16,769 nt of DNA from Priestia megaterium (GTDB lineage: Bacteria; Bacillota; Bacilli; Bacillales; Bacillaceae_H): NCBI RefSeq assembly GCF_023824195.1, contig NZ_CP085450.1, positions 1 through 16,769 on the forward strand, read 5' to 3'. Position 1 is the first letter of the stretch; each line of letters starts with the position of its first letter. A model generated the notes under the pieces. That model was not told the origin of the DNA. It did not search any database and saw nothing but the letters and a program-made list of their open reading frames with translations. The position numbers were made by a program, and so were the translations under genes. Of the stretch, positions 7,000 to 13,394 are shown piece by piece.

Positions 7000-7539
7000 T
7001 TATTCCTCTAAAGTAAGTTCAAAAATAAGCTGGTAATTACGATCAGTTAAGTCAATTTCAATGATTTGAAAACCTTCTCCGTACCAATCCGTTTCAGTAA
7101 TGATTAATTTGGCCGTATTGAAATAAAATTCCTCCGAAAAATGAGGACAGAATGTATTTACTCCCTTTTTCTCTACGGCCTCATACTTTTTGACTTCTCG
7201 CAAGTAAAGATCCACATAGAACGGATGGTCTTTCCAAAAGGCTCTGGCGTTCTTTTCGACATGTGATCGGATATAGGTATGACGCTCTTTGTTGCTCATT
7301 TTTCTTATATAGCGAGGATAGTCTAAAATGTGACTCTCAATAAATGACCCCTTTTCATCGTGAAAGAAATCACCATACAGCCCTTCAATCGAAAAATCAT
7401 CAATATGCGCTCTGATACCAAAATCCTCTTGTTCGTCTAGTTCGTGGTTAACAAGAATAGTAATGACTTCTTCTTCGTTCTCTGCTTTCGCAACAGCAAA
7501 AAGGGATGCCCCTGCATTGATAGCGAATAGTTTTGTCAC
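7000..7539 (-). CDS. Hypothetical protein, 179 residues
   Basis: Not recognised. It is soluble, acidic and rich in aromatics. The N-terminus (TKLFAINAGASLFAVAKAENEEEVITILVNHE) suggests an alpha/beta domain, and the C-terminus (FQIIEIDLTDRNYQLIFELTLEE) is beta-rich. The GTG at 7539 is preferred because AGAGGGGGG lies 6 nt upstream. An in-frame TTG at 7590 with only a weak AGGAAA would add 17 residues that include this ribosome-binding site. It lies 208 bp after the proposed rep gene on the same strand. Confidence 0.7.
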   Translation of the reverse strand: MTKLFAINAGASLFAVAKAENEEEVITILVNHELDEQEDFGIRAHIDDFSIEGLYGDFFHDEKGSFIESHILDYPRYIRKMSNKERHTYIRSHVEKNARAFWKDHPFYVDLYLREVKKYEAVEKKGVNTFCPHFSEEFYFNTAKLIITETDWYGEGFQIIEIDLTDRNYQLIFELTLEE

Positions 7540-7668
7540 ATTGTGCCCCCCCTCTGATTTTACTTTAGTAATCTTTCCCACATTATTCAAATTTCCTGTT
7601 ATAGGTGATTGTTTTAGGGCTTACTTTTAAAGCAAGGGAAGGTAAAATCCTCCCTAGTTATTTAGGTG

Positions 7669-7701
7669 TTTATTATTTAAAGCATACTTCTAAATAATAA
7701 A
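7669..7701 (-). other. AT-only inverted repeat after the proposed rep gene
   Basis: TTTATTATTTA (7669-7679) pairs perfectly with TAAATAATAAA (7691-7701). A second, GC-richer imperfect hairpin (AGGGAGG/CCTTCCCT on the minus strand) lies near 7635-7655. Either could slow or end transcription leaving rep. Confidence 0.4.
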
Positions 7702-7747
7702 TACTCTATTACTACTTTAGCTTCTAGGGGATTTCTGTACATTTTGG

Positions 7748-9031
7748 TTAGCAAATTAATCCTTTTAACGGGTCATGTTGACGCAGTAAATCTTTCTCCT
7801 CTGGGTTTAGTGCTTGTCCTATCTCCTGTTTCAACTGTGCCATTTCTAACGAACTGTAGGTAGAACTTTGTTCCTGCAGCAAGGTTTCTTCTTCCGGTGT
7901 TAGTTCTTGCCCTAAATCTTGCTTTAATTGAATCATTTCAAGTTGTTGATCCAGAGAAAGAGTTTCTTCCTGTGTGCACTCATTTTGCTCCTGTTCAGTT
8001 TTTAACCAAGCAGGAACGATTTCCTTACGGATGATATGTTTAGGCGTAAATAGGGCTGTCTTAGCTTCAGTATGTATGTCTGACTCAGATGATTGTTCTT
8101 CTGTATTCCCTTTTAGTAGATTGGTAAATTGATTATAAGCAATTTGATAAACAAGACGGCACATTTCATCCAGTGATAGGGGAGTACCCTTATGATTCGC
8201 CTCATGGACATATTTATCTAAGCCTACAGTGGCTGTATAAGCGACTTCATGTAATTGCTCTTTGATAATCTCAATCTCTGTATCTCGTTTTACTGCTTTT
8301 GCTGCATTTTGAATACGAGCATAAAAGTCTTTTAGTTGATGACCATATTTACTTGCGTACACATTATTTACTTTTTTAGGCACACCTTTGATATAAGCAA
8401 ATGCCTGTGAAGCAGATATTAAATGATTATTTAAATGATTTTTAGGTAAATCAAGGTTAATAAAGGGGGACGAGGCTTTTTCGTCCTCAAAGCTTGGTTT
8501 ATCAACGATTTCGGCACTTTCTGGACTTGTCACAGGAGTTGTCACAGGAGTTGTCATTTCTTCATGTTGAAGTGTTTGGATACCTGTTGTGTCATGGTCA
8601 AAAAAGATTTCATCACAAATTTGATCAAAGTTCGTATGGCTTTTAAGGATAAATACATAGCTATCAGGGTGAGCCCCTGTTGTATCTTCTTTGATATAAC
8701 GTGCCACGATCATAAATGGTGTTTCCTTTAATGATTTTACAAAGCGAGAAACGGTACTTTGGGATACATCAAATTTTTGCATGAGTGTTTTTGAGTGAAT
8801 CGCTTGAATGCCTGTAGCAACAAGGTTATAAATCACGTAATCTAACATTTCCATACGTTTTTTAGGGAATACTTTATGTAGGGCTACTTGTTGTTGTTTA
8901 AAGTGAGTACGAAGTGTTTCTAAAAACGCTTCTTTCTTTTTACGAAGGATAGGTTTTTCTTTCCATAACCATGTGAATCGTCCGTTAAAGCTATTTACAT
9001 CTGGTAAATAGCAAGTCAATACCTTTGTCAT
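7748..9031 (-). CDS. Winged-helix plasmid protein, candidate replication initiator
   Basis: 427 residues. After a basic N-terminus, residues 57-119 form a winged helix (DYVIYNLVATGIQAIHSKTLMQKFDVSQSTVSRFVKSLKE). A Thr/Pro-rich linker (MTTPVTTPVTSP) follows, then a helical middle domain. Near the C-terminus there are two copies of a 25-residue repeat (LEMxQLKQxxGQxLxPEExxLLxxx, 364-388 and 395-419). The size, DNA-binding head and isolated position suit a theta-type Rep, but it does not resemble RepE/RepS of pAMbeta1/pXO2 that I can recall. The main argument is context: a leader of about 270 nt overlapped by an antisense RNA. The ATG at 9031 is chosen for AAAGGAG 11 nt upstream; a TTG at 9094 is an extended reading. 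Confidence 0.6.
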   Translation of the reverse strand: MTKVLTCYLPDVNSFNGRFTWLWKEKPILRKKKEAFLETLRTHFKQQQVALHKVFPKKRMEMLDYVIYNLVATGIQAIHSKTLMQKFDVSQSTVSRFVKSLKETPFMIVARYIKEDTTGAHPDSYVFILKSHTNFDQICDEIFFDHDTTGIQTLQHEEMTTPVTTPVTSPESAEIVDKPSFEDEKASSPFINLDLPKNHLNNHLISASQAFAYIKGVPKKVNNVYASKYGHQLKDFYARIQNAAKAVKRDTEIEIIKEQLHEVAYTATVGLDKYVHEANHKGTPLSLDEMCRLVYQIAYNQFTNLLKGNTEEQSSESDIHTEAKTALFTPKHIIRKEIVPAWLKTEQEQNECTQEETLSLDQQLEMIQLKQDLGQELTPEEETLLQEQSSTYSSLEMAQLKQEIGQALNPEEKDLLRQHDPLKGLIC

Positions 9032-9120
9032 TTGTTCATCTTCTCCTTTAAGGAACACAAAAAAGACACTGTCTCCCTGATAAAAGGAAAACAATGCCTT
9101 GATTAAGATAAACTAAGCCC

Positions 9121-9149
9121 TTGAAATAGATGTCAATTTCGTATAAAAT
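9121..9149 (+). promoter_or_regulatory. Sigma-A promoter of the antisense RNA
   Basis: TTGAAA (9121-9126), 17 bp, TAAAAT (9144-9149). The -10 lies within a 14-bp inverted repeat with one mismatch (9142-9155 and 9161-9174), a possible repressor site. Confidence 0.65.
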
Positions 9150-9156
9150 AAAACCA

Positions 9157-9282
9157 TAAGTTTTATTTTGTACAAAACTAACTCTATTAACAAGAGACTT
9201 CGACAAGTGTTTTCCCTACTGTAACTAGGGGGAACGGTTTAAGGGTGCGTCCAACACTCCTTAAACAGTTGAAGTCTTTTTT
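9157..9282 (+). ncRNA. Countertranscript RNA opposing the rep leader
   Basis: A predicted transcript of about 125 nt ending in a three-way junction. P1 is GACTTCGAC 9196-9204 with GTTGAAGTC 9268-9276. P2 is TTTTCCCTA 9210-9218 with TAGGGGGAA 9226-9234. P3 is GTTTAAGGGTG 9237-9247 with CACTCCTTAAAC 9255-9266. T6 follows at 9277-9282, so P1 to the T-run is an intrinsic terminator. The opposite strand is the leader of the proposed rep mRNA. Its P3 loop reads UUGG, a YUNR U-turn of the sort used in antisense recognition. The size and layout recall RNAIII of pIP501/pAMbeta1, which limits rep by attenuation. The RNA and its role are inferred from sequence only. Confidence 0.65.
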
Positions 9283-9307
9283 CTATCCGCACGTTTTTGT
9301 TAGTTTT

Positions 9308-9337
9308 ATTATAGCGTTAACTAGTCTCATAATTCAA
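9308..9337 (-). promoter_or_regulatory. Promoter of the proposed rep gene
   Basis: On the minus strand TTGAAT (9332-9337), 18 bp, TATAAT (9308-9313). The start near 9301 gives a leader of about 270 nt that crosses the whole antisense RNA before rep at 9031. Confidence 0.65.
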
Positions 9338-9626
9338 TAAAAATTAGCAAAATATATCAAAACAAGTATTTTTGGTTACGATGCATTCATCATTTCTTTA
9401 GGAGTCGACTCCATCATAGCTGAATTTGTGTAATCTGGGGAGGGGTATTTTTTTACCCCTCCCTAAGTATTCAAAAGTATGTTATAATGCTGAATTTTTA
9501 ACAACATTGAAGATTGAATAATTAGTACACATTCAATGATAATCGCAAATGGTTATTCTGGGTAGGGTGATTTTTTGTAGTCCTTTTTTGGAAAGAGGGT
9601 GAGATGCAAAGTGGTCATAGTATAGT
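9338..9626. other. Non-coding region with GC-rich hairpin, possible origin
   Basis: No substantial ORF. It holds a 12-bp palindrome GGAGTCGACTCC (9401-9412) and a 10-bp perfect GC-rich hairpin, GGGAGGGGTA/TACCCCTCCC (9438-9447, 9454-9463), without a T-run. A TATAAT is at 9483-9488 (plus strand). The flanks are very AT-rich. Its position upstream of the proposed rep makes it a candidate for part of the replication origin. Confidence 0.4.
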
Positions 9627-9666
9627 AAAGGCAGCTTCTATTTATAAATATAGAGACTGCCTTTTT
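9495..9666 (+). ncRNA. Possible small RNA or peptide transcript
   Basis: Starts after the TATAAT at 9483-9488 and ends at a strong terminator. It includes an AAAGAGGGTGAG ribosome-binding site and a 24-codon frame from 9604 (MQSGHSIVKAASIYKYRDCLFVNV) that runs through the terminator stem. No -35 is evident. It may encode a leader peptide or be a plain sRNA; the evidence is thin. Confidence 0.3.
9627..9666 (+). terminator. Intrinsic terminator
   Basis: AAAGGCAG (9627-9634) pairs with CTGCCTTT (9657-9664), with an inner TCTA/TAGA stem, followed by TT. No protein gene of normal size lies upstream on this strand, which implies a short transcript. Confidence 0.7.
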
Positions 9667-9851
9667 GTTAATGTATAAAAGAAGATGACCTTATTAAAAA
9701 AATGCGGTACCAAATCTCATATATAGTTAGTTCGATTTTTACTTTTTAATGATAAAGGGATTATGTTTCATTCAATTAATTAAGATAGTCATATAAGCTT
9801 CATACGCTTTGTATAAGGCTTATATAGGTCTTCAGAATAGTTTTGTATTAC

Positions 9852-10106
9852 TTAGTCAATTTGAGGGCTCTTACCAGCCTTTTTAAGCGTTAGCATTAAA
9901 TCATAGGCTTTTGTCCTTTCTTTACGTACCAAACGCAGCAAAACTAACAAATCATACGTATGAAAGCATGTAAGTTCACTAAAAGGCTTCTCAACGCCCT
10001 CTAAGACCACAAATTCTTTTAGTTTCGGTCTTTTTATATTTAAACTAGCCCCACAAAAAGAGCAGCTTTCTTCTAATCCTTCCGTCCCACAATAACTACA
10101 TATCAA
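9852..10106 (-). CDS. Small zinc-ribbon protein
   Basis: 84 residues with two CxxC knuckles at the N-terminus: CSYC (3-6) and CSFC (15-18) within ICSYCGTEGLEESCSFCGASL, a compact zinc ribbon. The rest is one helical segment (TYDLLVLLRLVRKERTKAYDLMLTLKKAG). Such ribbons are common in small plasmid proteins that contact nucleic acid or protein; the role is unknown. The start is uncertain: the only candidate at the N-terminus is TTG at 10106 with no good ribosome-binding site. It is probably the third gene after the two ribbon-helix-helix genes, but a double hairpin (10138-10173) intervenes. Confidence 0.55.
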   Translation of the reverse strand: MICSYCGTEGLEESCSFCGASLNIKRPKLKEFVVLEGVEKPFSELTCFHTYDLLVLLRLVRKERTKAYDLMLTLKKAGKSPQID

Positions 10107-10137
10107 GCTATATTCACGTCGTTTATTAAAAGGAAAA

Positions 10138-10173
10138 GTAGGCTTAAGCCTACCTAGCTAGCCTTAAAGGCTA
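10138..10173 (-). terminator. Double hairpin after the RHH operon
   Basis: On the minus strand TAGCCTTTAAGGCTA (10159-10173) is followed by the perfect 16-bp palindrome GTAGGCTTAAGCCTAC (10138-10153) and TTTTCCTTTT. It probably ends the operon of 10176-10855. Confidence 0.6.
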
Positions 10174-10175
10174 TT

Positions 10176-10598
10176 TTAGCTTTTAGGGTGTTCCTTATCC
10201 AGCCGTTTTTGTCGTTGATTCACAATACGTTCCCCTACAACTTTTTTGGCAAGTTTAGTTGCTTCTAATTCTACAAGATCCGTTGTCATTATCGCATCAT
10301 AGCCATGGTGGAAATACAATCCATTCATGAACTCGATAAGAATTTGTGTGTTTTTATCCGCACTATTTGTTCCTAATCGAATCTTTTTCAGTTCACTTTT
10401 TAATACCTCATGAAGATTTTCACTAACTGTTTCCGTAATGTAATCTAACGACCATTCTTTCTGTTTTTCTTCTCGATACTTTTTACAGATATCCATAATC
10501 GCTTCTCCTGGAAAACGAAGCTTATGTTCAGCCATATAATCTTGGATGTATTGATCCGTTTCTTTATCGAGTGTAATCATACGTCGTTGTGTTTCCAT
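10176..10598 (-). CDS. RHH-type DNA-binding plasmid protein (second gene)
   Basis: 140 residues. The N-terminal 45 (RRMITLDKETDQYIQDYMAEHKLRFPGEAIMDICKKYREE, within 5-45) have the strand-helix-helix pattern of MetJ/Arc/CopG ribbon-helix-helix proteins. The remaining 95 are helical and of unknown function. Its ATG overlaps the stop of the preceding RHH gene by 1 bp (TAATG), with GGAGGAG just upstream, so the two are translationally coupled. A pair of different RHH proteins may make a relaxosome accessory, partition or copy-control operon. No relaxase or ParA is in the window to decide. Confidence 0.7.
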   Translation of the reverse strand: METQRRMITLDKETDQYIQDYMAEHKLRFPGEAIMDICKKYREEKQKEWSLDYITETVSENLHEVLKSELKKIRLGTNSADKNTQILIEFMNGLYFHHGYDAIMTTDLVELEATKLAKKVVGERIVNQRQKRLDKEHPKS

Positions 10599-10855
10599 TA
10601 CTCCTCCACATCTCCCATCAGTTCATATATAATGTCGTTCATCTTTTCAATTGATATCGCACATTGTTTCATCATTTCGATGTTCTGATCAATGATAGCT
10701 TCTAATCTTTTTTCTCTTGATACTTGCTCATCAAAAAATGCTAATACTTCAAATTGTTCTTTCAAAAATTGTTGACGAGACATCCCATTTTCTTTCGCTA
10801 GTTCATCAACTTTTTGCATAGCAACCGAATCAATATTTCGTAAAAAGACATCCAT
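10598..10855 (-). CDS. RHH-type DNA-binding protein (first gene)
   Basis: 85 residues. A ribbon-helix-helix fold covers 1-40 (DVFLRNIDSVAMQKVDELAKENGMSRQQFLKEQFEVL, strand then two helices), followed by a helical tail likely to be a coiled coil (EAIIDQNIEMMKQCAISIEKMNDII). The ribosome-binding site AAAAGGAA is 7 nt before the ATG. Upstream are five phased TGTTGACCTA-like repeats (11012-11105) and two tight inverted repeats (10925-10961), natural binding sites for an RHH protein acting as autorepressor or centromere-binding factor. Confidence 0.75.
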   Translation of the reverse strand: MDVFLRNIDSVAMQKVDELAKENGMSRQQFLKEQFEVLAFFDEQVSREKRLEAIIDQNIEMMKQCAISIEKMNDIIYELMGDVEE

Positions 10856-10924
10856 GAAATCATTCCTTTTCTATCAAATTGCAAAATTTCCAGTACGAGT
10901 AGAGAAGAGCATAAGGGGTTTTTG

Positions 10925-10961
10925 ATATCACATGGGTGTGATATGCTGGGCAAAGCCCAGC
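10925..10961. repeat. Adjacent inverted repeats upstream of the RHH operon
   Basis: ATATCACA (10925-10932) with TGTGATAT (10937-10944), followed without gap by GCTGGGC (10945-10951) with GCCCAGC (10955-10961). TATCACA fits the WATCACW heptad bound by the RHH protein omega of pSM19035. The pair could also be an oriT-type structure, but no relaxase gene is present. Confidence 0.55.
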
Positions 10962-11011
10962 AAAACAACGTTTTCACCTCAAAAAAAGTGGTACCACGAA
11001 AACTTCCAGTC

Positions 11012-11105
11012 TGTCGACCTGCTGTTGACCTAAAGAGTAAAAAAACGCCTAATGTTGACCTAGTGTTGACATCAATTTTTACATTTTTTTGCACATGTTA
11101 ACCTA
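11012..11105. repeat. TGTTGACCTA direct repeats (iterons)
   Basis: Five copies on the plus strand: TGTCGACCT (11012), TGTTGACCTA (11023), TGTTGACCTA (11053), TGTTGACAT (11064) and TGTTAACCTA (11096). The steps are 11, 30, 11 and 32 bp, all near whole helical turns, so they face the same side of the DNA. They lie between the RHH operon and the GerE-type gene. Confidence 0.65.
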
Positions 11106-11131
11106 CTGTGCACTCAACGTCCCCTCAACTT

Positions 11132-11515
11132 TTATGAAGTTTTAACGATTTTTCGAAAGATTTCTTGATGATAATTCGTGAAGTTTTGAGAAGAAGTCTG
11201 GGTAGTTTTTTTATAAAAATCGATCGCTTCTTTCATTGAAGAAACGTTTAATTTTTGTAGAATGCTGCGTCTCTGATTCTTAATTGTGCTCTCTTCTTTG
11301 AATAAAATATCTTGCATTTCTGTAATGGAATAGCCATCAAGTGCAAGAGCAAAAACGTTTTGTTCTGATGACGTAAGTTGTTTCAAAAAAAGTTTTTCTT
11401 TGAGCATCTGACATTCTTCTTCCACACATTTAAGACGACCTACTTCTTCTACTAAATCAGAGGCCACGCTTAAAATATTCTCGATACCCATTAACAATTT
11501 TTCAGTTTGATCCAT
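11132..11515 (-). CDS. GerE/LuxR-type helix-turn-helix regulator
   Basis: 127 residues. The N-terminal 45 are helical with two Cys (30, 35). Residues 46-102 form a LuxR/GerE helix-turn-helix: LTSSEQNVFALALDGYSITEMQDILFKEESTIKNQRRSILQKLNVSSMKEAI. No receiver or ligand-binding domain is present, so it is a short regulator, somewhat like GerE but with an extra N-terminal helix. AGGAGGG stands 7 nt before the ATG. GerE regulates late sigma-K genes, so a link with the sigma-K-type promoters on this molecule is conceivable but is inference; plasmid-gene regulation is as likely. Confidence 0.8.
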   Translation of the reverse strand: MDQTEKLLMGIENILSVASDLVEEVGRLKCVEEECQMLKEKLFLKQLTSSEQNVFALALDGYSITEMQDILFKEESTIKNQRRSILQKLNVSSMKEAIDFYKKTTQTSSQNFTNYHQEIFRKIVKTS

Positions 11516-11581
11516 GATAAGACCCTCCTATTTTTTGAGGGCAACCCATGTTACAATTAACTTGTATATGTTTTCACATGG

Positions 11582-11619
11582 GGGTGCTTCCTTTGCAGAG
11601 GAAGTGCCCTTTTATTTTG
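11582..11619 (+). terminator. Plus-strand intrinsic terminator with no evident gene
   Basis: GGGTGCTTCCT (11582-11592) pairs with AGGAAGTGCCC (11599-11609, two G-U pairs), followed by TTTTATTTT. It faces the plus strand although genes on both sides are on the minus strand, hinting at a short antisense transcript over the start of the GerE-type gene. Confidence 0.5.
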
Positions 11620-11626
11620 TTTTCCT

Positions 11627-11785
11627 TTACTTCTTTGAATCTTTTAAGAGTTCTTTCTCCAAAAGTTGAACAAGAAAATCTCTTTTTGTCATACCTTCAT
11701 CAATACATCTTTTGGCAAATTCTTTGAATAATTCTTCTGGTATATCAGCGTTTAAACGCTTCGATCCAGGCGGTGTTTTAGTCAT
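11627..11785 (-). CDS. Arc/CopG-like RHH protein, 52 residues
   Basis: A complete small gene reading MTKTPPGSKR LNADIPEELF KEFAKRCIDE GMTKRDFLVQ, then LLEKELLKDSKK. Residues 8-45 are a textbook ribbon-helix-helix: strand KRLNADI, helix PEELFKEFAKRCIDEG, and MTKRDFLVQLLEKEL as second helix. GAGGGCGAGGG precedes the ATG. The size equals Arc/CopG copy-number or partition regulators. A perfect 16-bp hairpin lies 18 bp upstream (11804-11839) and could be operator or terminator. It lies upstream of the GerE-type gene on the same strand. Confidence 0.75.
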   Translation of the reverse strand: MTKTPPGSKRLNADIPEELFKEFAKRCIDEGMTKRDFLVQLLEKELLKDSKK

Positions 11786-11803
11786 ATAATCCCTCGCCCT
11801 CTT

Positions 11804-11839
11804 GAAACAAAGGTCACTCTAATGAGTGACCTTTGTTTC
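11804..11839. repeat. Perfect 16-bp inverted repeat
   Basis: GAAACAAAGGTCACTC (11804-11819) and GAGTGACCTTTGTTTC (11824-11839) flank a 4-nt loop. No T-run is on either side, so it may be an operator of the 52-residue RHH protein or a boundary hairpin between divergent units. Confidence 0.6.
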
Positions 11840-11913
11840 AGTCTAAAGGATATAAATTCCAAAGTCAATAAGTTTTATATACCTGTAGGCTTTTTCCATA
11901 GGTGTTAACCTAT

Positions 11914-11941
11914 ACACTCAGGCATAAAAATACATATCATA
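11914..11941 (+). promoter_or_regulatory. Sigma-K-like promoter of the Pro/Tyr-rich gene
   Basis: AC at 11914-11915, 17 bp, CATATCATA at 11933-11941, matching AC-N16/17-CATANNNTA. It puts the gene at 11990 in the same predicted regulon as the array. Confidence 0.55.
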
Positions 11942-11989
11942 ACCCGATTTAGAATAGAAACTATTATTTTTTTAGAAAGGTTGATTTCA

Positions 11990-12367
11990 TTGTATAATCC
12001 GTACATTCCTTATTTCGTTTATCGACCAGTTCCCACCCACCTCATGGATCATCAACTTCATATGACACAATGTCTAACTTGGGAAAATAAAAAAAACAGG
12101 TGGGTTATCGTTAACCATAAAGATTTAGGACAAATATATCTACAAGTTACAAGTACTAATTGTAATTCTGACTCAAGTAAAAGTTTCATATCTGGAAATT
12201 TTATTAGACCTGGAAGTTCTAGCCTAGAGTTTTCCGATGATATTTCTCCATTAGATTTAAGTCTTCCAGTTGATTATAACGGTCCTATCCCTCCGCCTAT
12301 GCATACTAATCATCCAACTCGTCCTCCATGGTGCATGTATTACCCTTGGCATCCGTTATGTCAGTAA
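11990..12367 (+). CDS. Pro/Tyr-rich small protein, predicted sporulation product
   Basis: 125 residues, not recognised. The start is aromatic and proline-rich (YNPYIPYFVYRPVPTHLMDHQLHMTQ), the middle is a small beta region (RWVIVNHKDLGQIYLQVTSTNCN), and the end is again proline/aromatic (GPIPPPMHTNHPTRPPWCMYYPWHPLCQ) with two Cys near the terminus. This composition is seen in spore coat and exosporium proteins, and there is no signal peptide. The start is a TTG at 11990, 9 nt after AGAAAGG; a TTG at 11981 touches that site. A sigma-K-like promoter precedes it and a strong terminator follows at 12397-12425. Confidence 0.7.
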   Translation: MYNPYIPYFVYRPVPTHLMDHQLHMTQCLTWENKKNRWVIVNHKDLGQIYLQVTSTNCNSDSSKSFISGNFIRPGSSSLEFSDDISPLDLSLPVDYNGPIPPPMHTNHPTRPPWCMYYPWHPLCQ

Positions 12368-12396
12368 TAAATAATATGTTAATACTGAGTAAGAAG

Positions 12397-12425
12397 AAAA
12401 AGCACTTTACCTAAAAGTGCTTTTT
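12397..12425 (+). terminator. Intrinsic terminator
   Basis: AAAAAGCACTTT (12397-12408) pairs with AAAGTGCTTTTT (12414-12425) around 5 nt. It separates the Pro/Tyr-rich gene from the protease gene. Confidence 0.85.
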
Positions 12426-12517
12426 ACCTTTCTATAGGTTAAAAATTTAATTAGAATAATATTCTTTCAAGAAGAGATAATAACTGTCAAAATGAACTAT
12501 ATAAGGAGTTAATAATT

Positions 12518-13372
12518 ATGACTGAAATAAAAGGATTAGGCTTTATTCCATCTCCCGAAGATAAAAGAGATCTTCTCATGTCAACATTCTTACCAACATT
12601 TTCGGTTCCCAGTAAACTTGATTATACCGATAAAATGACTCCAGTTAGAGATCAAGTTGATGAAGGAACTTGTGTTGGATTTTCCTCAGCAGTCGGAATG
12701 AAAGAGTACCAAGAAAGAAAAGAACGTGGACAAGAAGTCTACCTTTCACCTAGGTTTTTATATCAGGAATGTAAAAAGAGAGATGGAATACCGGATGAAG
12801 AAGGTACTTTCATTAGAGTTGCATTAGATGTATTAAAAGAAGTAGGAGTCTGTGAAGAAATTTATTGGCCATACATAGCACATAATCCAGGATCACCAAA
12901 ACCAGGAGCAGAACAAAATGCAAGTCACTATAAAATTAAAGCGTATGCCCGATTAGATTCTTTGGAGGCAATGAAAAAAAGTTTGATGGTAAATGGTCCG
13001 TGTGTTGCCGGTGTTCTTGTATACAAGAATTGGCAAACACAAGAAGTTGCTTCAACTGGAAAAATACCAATGCCTGGTAACTCTGTTTTGAAGGGTGGCC
13101 ATGCAATTTGTATAGTTGGTTATGATGACAATACCGAATTATTTAAATTCAAAAATTCTTGGGATGAAAGCTGGGGAGATAATGGATATGGTTATCTACC
13201 CTATGCATACATGGAATTAAGTGAATCAGAAGCTTGGAGTGCAACTGATCTTATTGAAGATCCAGAGACAATAGTAAGAGCAAAAGAGAAAGCACTTCAA
13301 AAATTAGATATAGATTACACAGGAGAAACAAAGAATTTTAAAAGCAATAATCAAACTATAGAATATCATTGA
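12518..13372 (+). CDS. Papain-like C1 family cysteine protease
   Basis: 284 residues. The papain active site is complete: Gln46 (VRDQ), Cys52 (EGTCVGFSSA), His195 (KGGHAICIVGYDD) and Asn213 (FKNSWDESWGDNGYGYLP). It hydrolyses peptide bonds through the Cys-His thiolate pair. The mature domain begins at about residue 33 (KLDYTDKMTPVRDQ); there is no inhibitory prodomain and no signal peptide, so the enzyme would be made active inside the cell. That makes the chagasin-type inhibitor gene 22 bp downstream notable. AAGGAG lies 9 nt before the ATG. No clear sigma-K site is visible upstream and a terminator stands at 12397-12425, so its promoter is unknown. Confidence 0.9.
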   Translation: MTEIKGLGFIPSPEDKRDLLMSTFLPTFSVPSKLDYTDKMTPVRDQVDEGTCVGFSSAVGMKEYQERKERGQEVYLSPRFLYQECKKRDGIPDEEGTFIRVALDVLKEVGVCEEIYWPYIAHNPGSPKPGAEQNASHYKIKAYARLDSLEAMKKSLMVNGPCVAGVLVYKNWQTQEVASTGKIPMPGNSVLKGGHAICIVGYDDNTELFKFKNSWDESWGDNGYGYLPYAYMELSESEAWSATDLIEDPETIVRAKEKALQKLDIDYTGETKNFKSNNQTIEYH

Positions 13373-13394
13373 GATAAGCGAGTTGACTTCAATC

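Noticed and set aside
9600..9680. Fst-like type I toxin peptide
   Set aside because: The 24-residue frame has no membrane segment and no resemblance to known type I toxins.
10925..10961. Origin of transfer (oriT)
   Set aside because: Adjacent inverted repeats are suggestive, but no recognisable nic sequence or relaxase gene is present, so it is listed only as a repeat.
10798..11094. Minus-strand frame of 98 codons upstream of the RHH genes
   Set aside because: It overlaps the first RHH gene and runs through the iterons and inverted repeats; no ribosome-binding site or family features.
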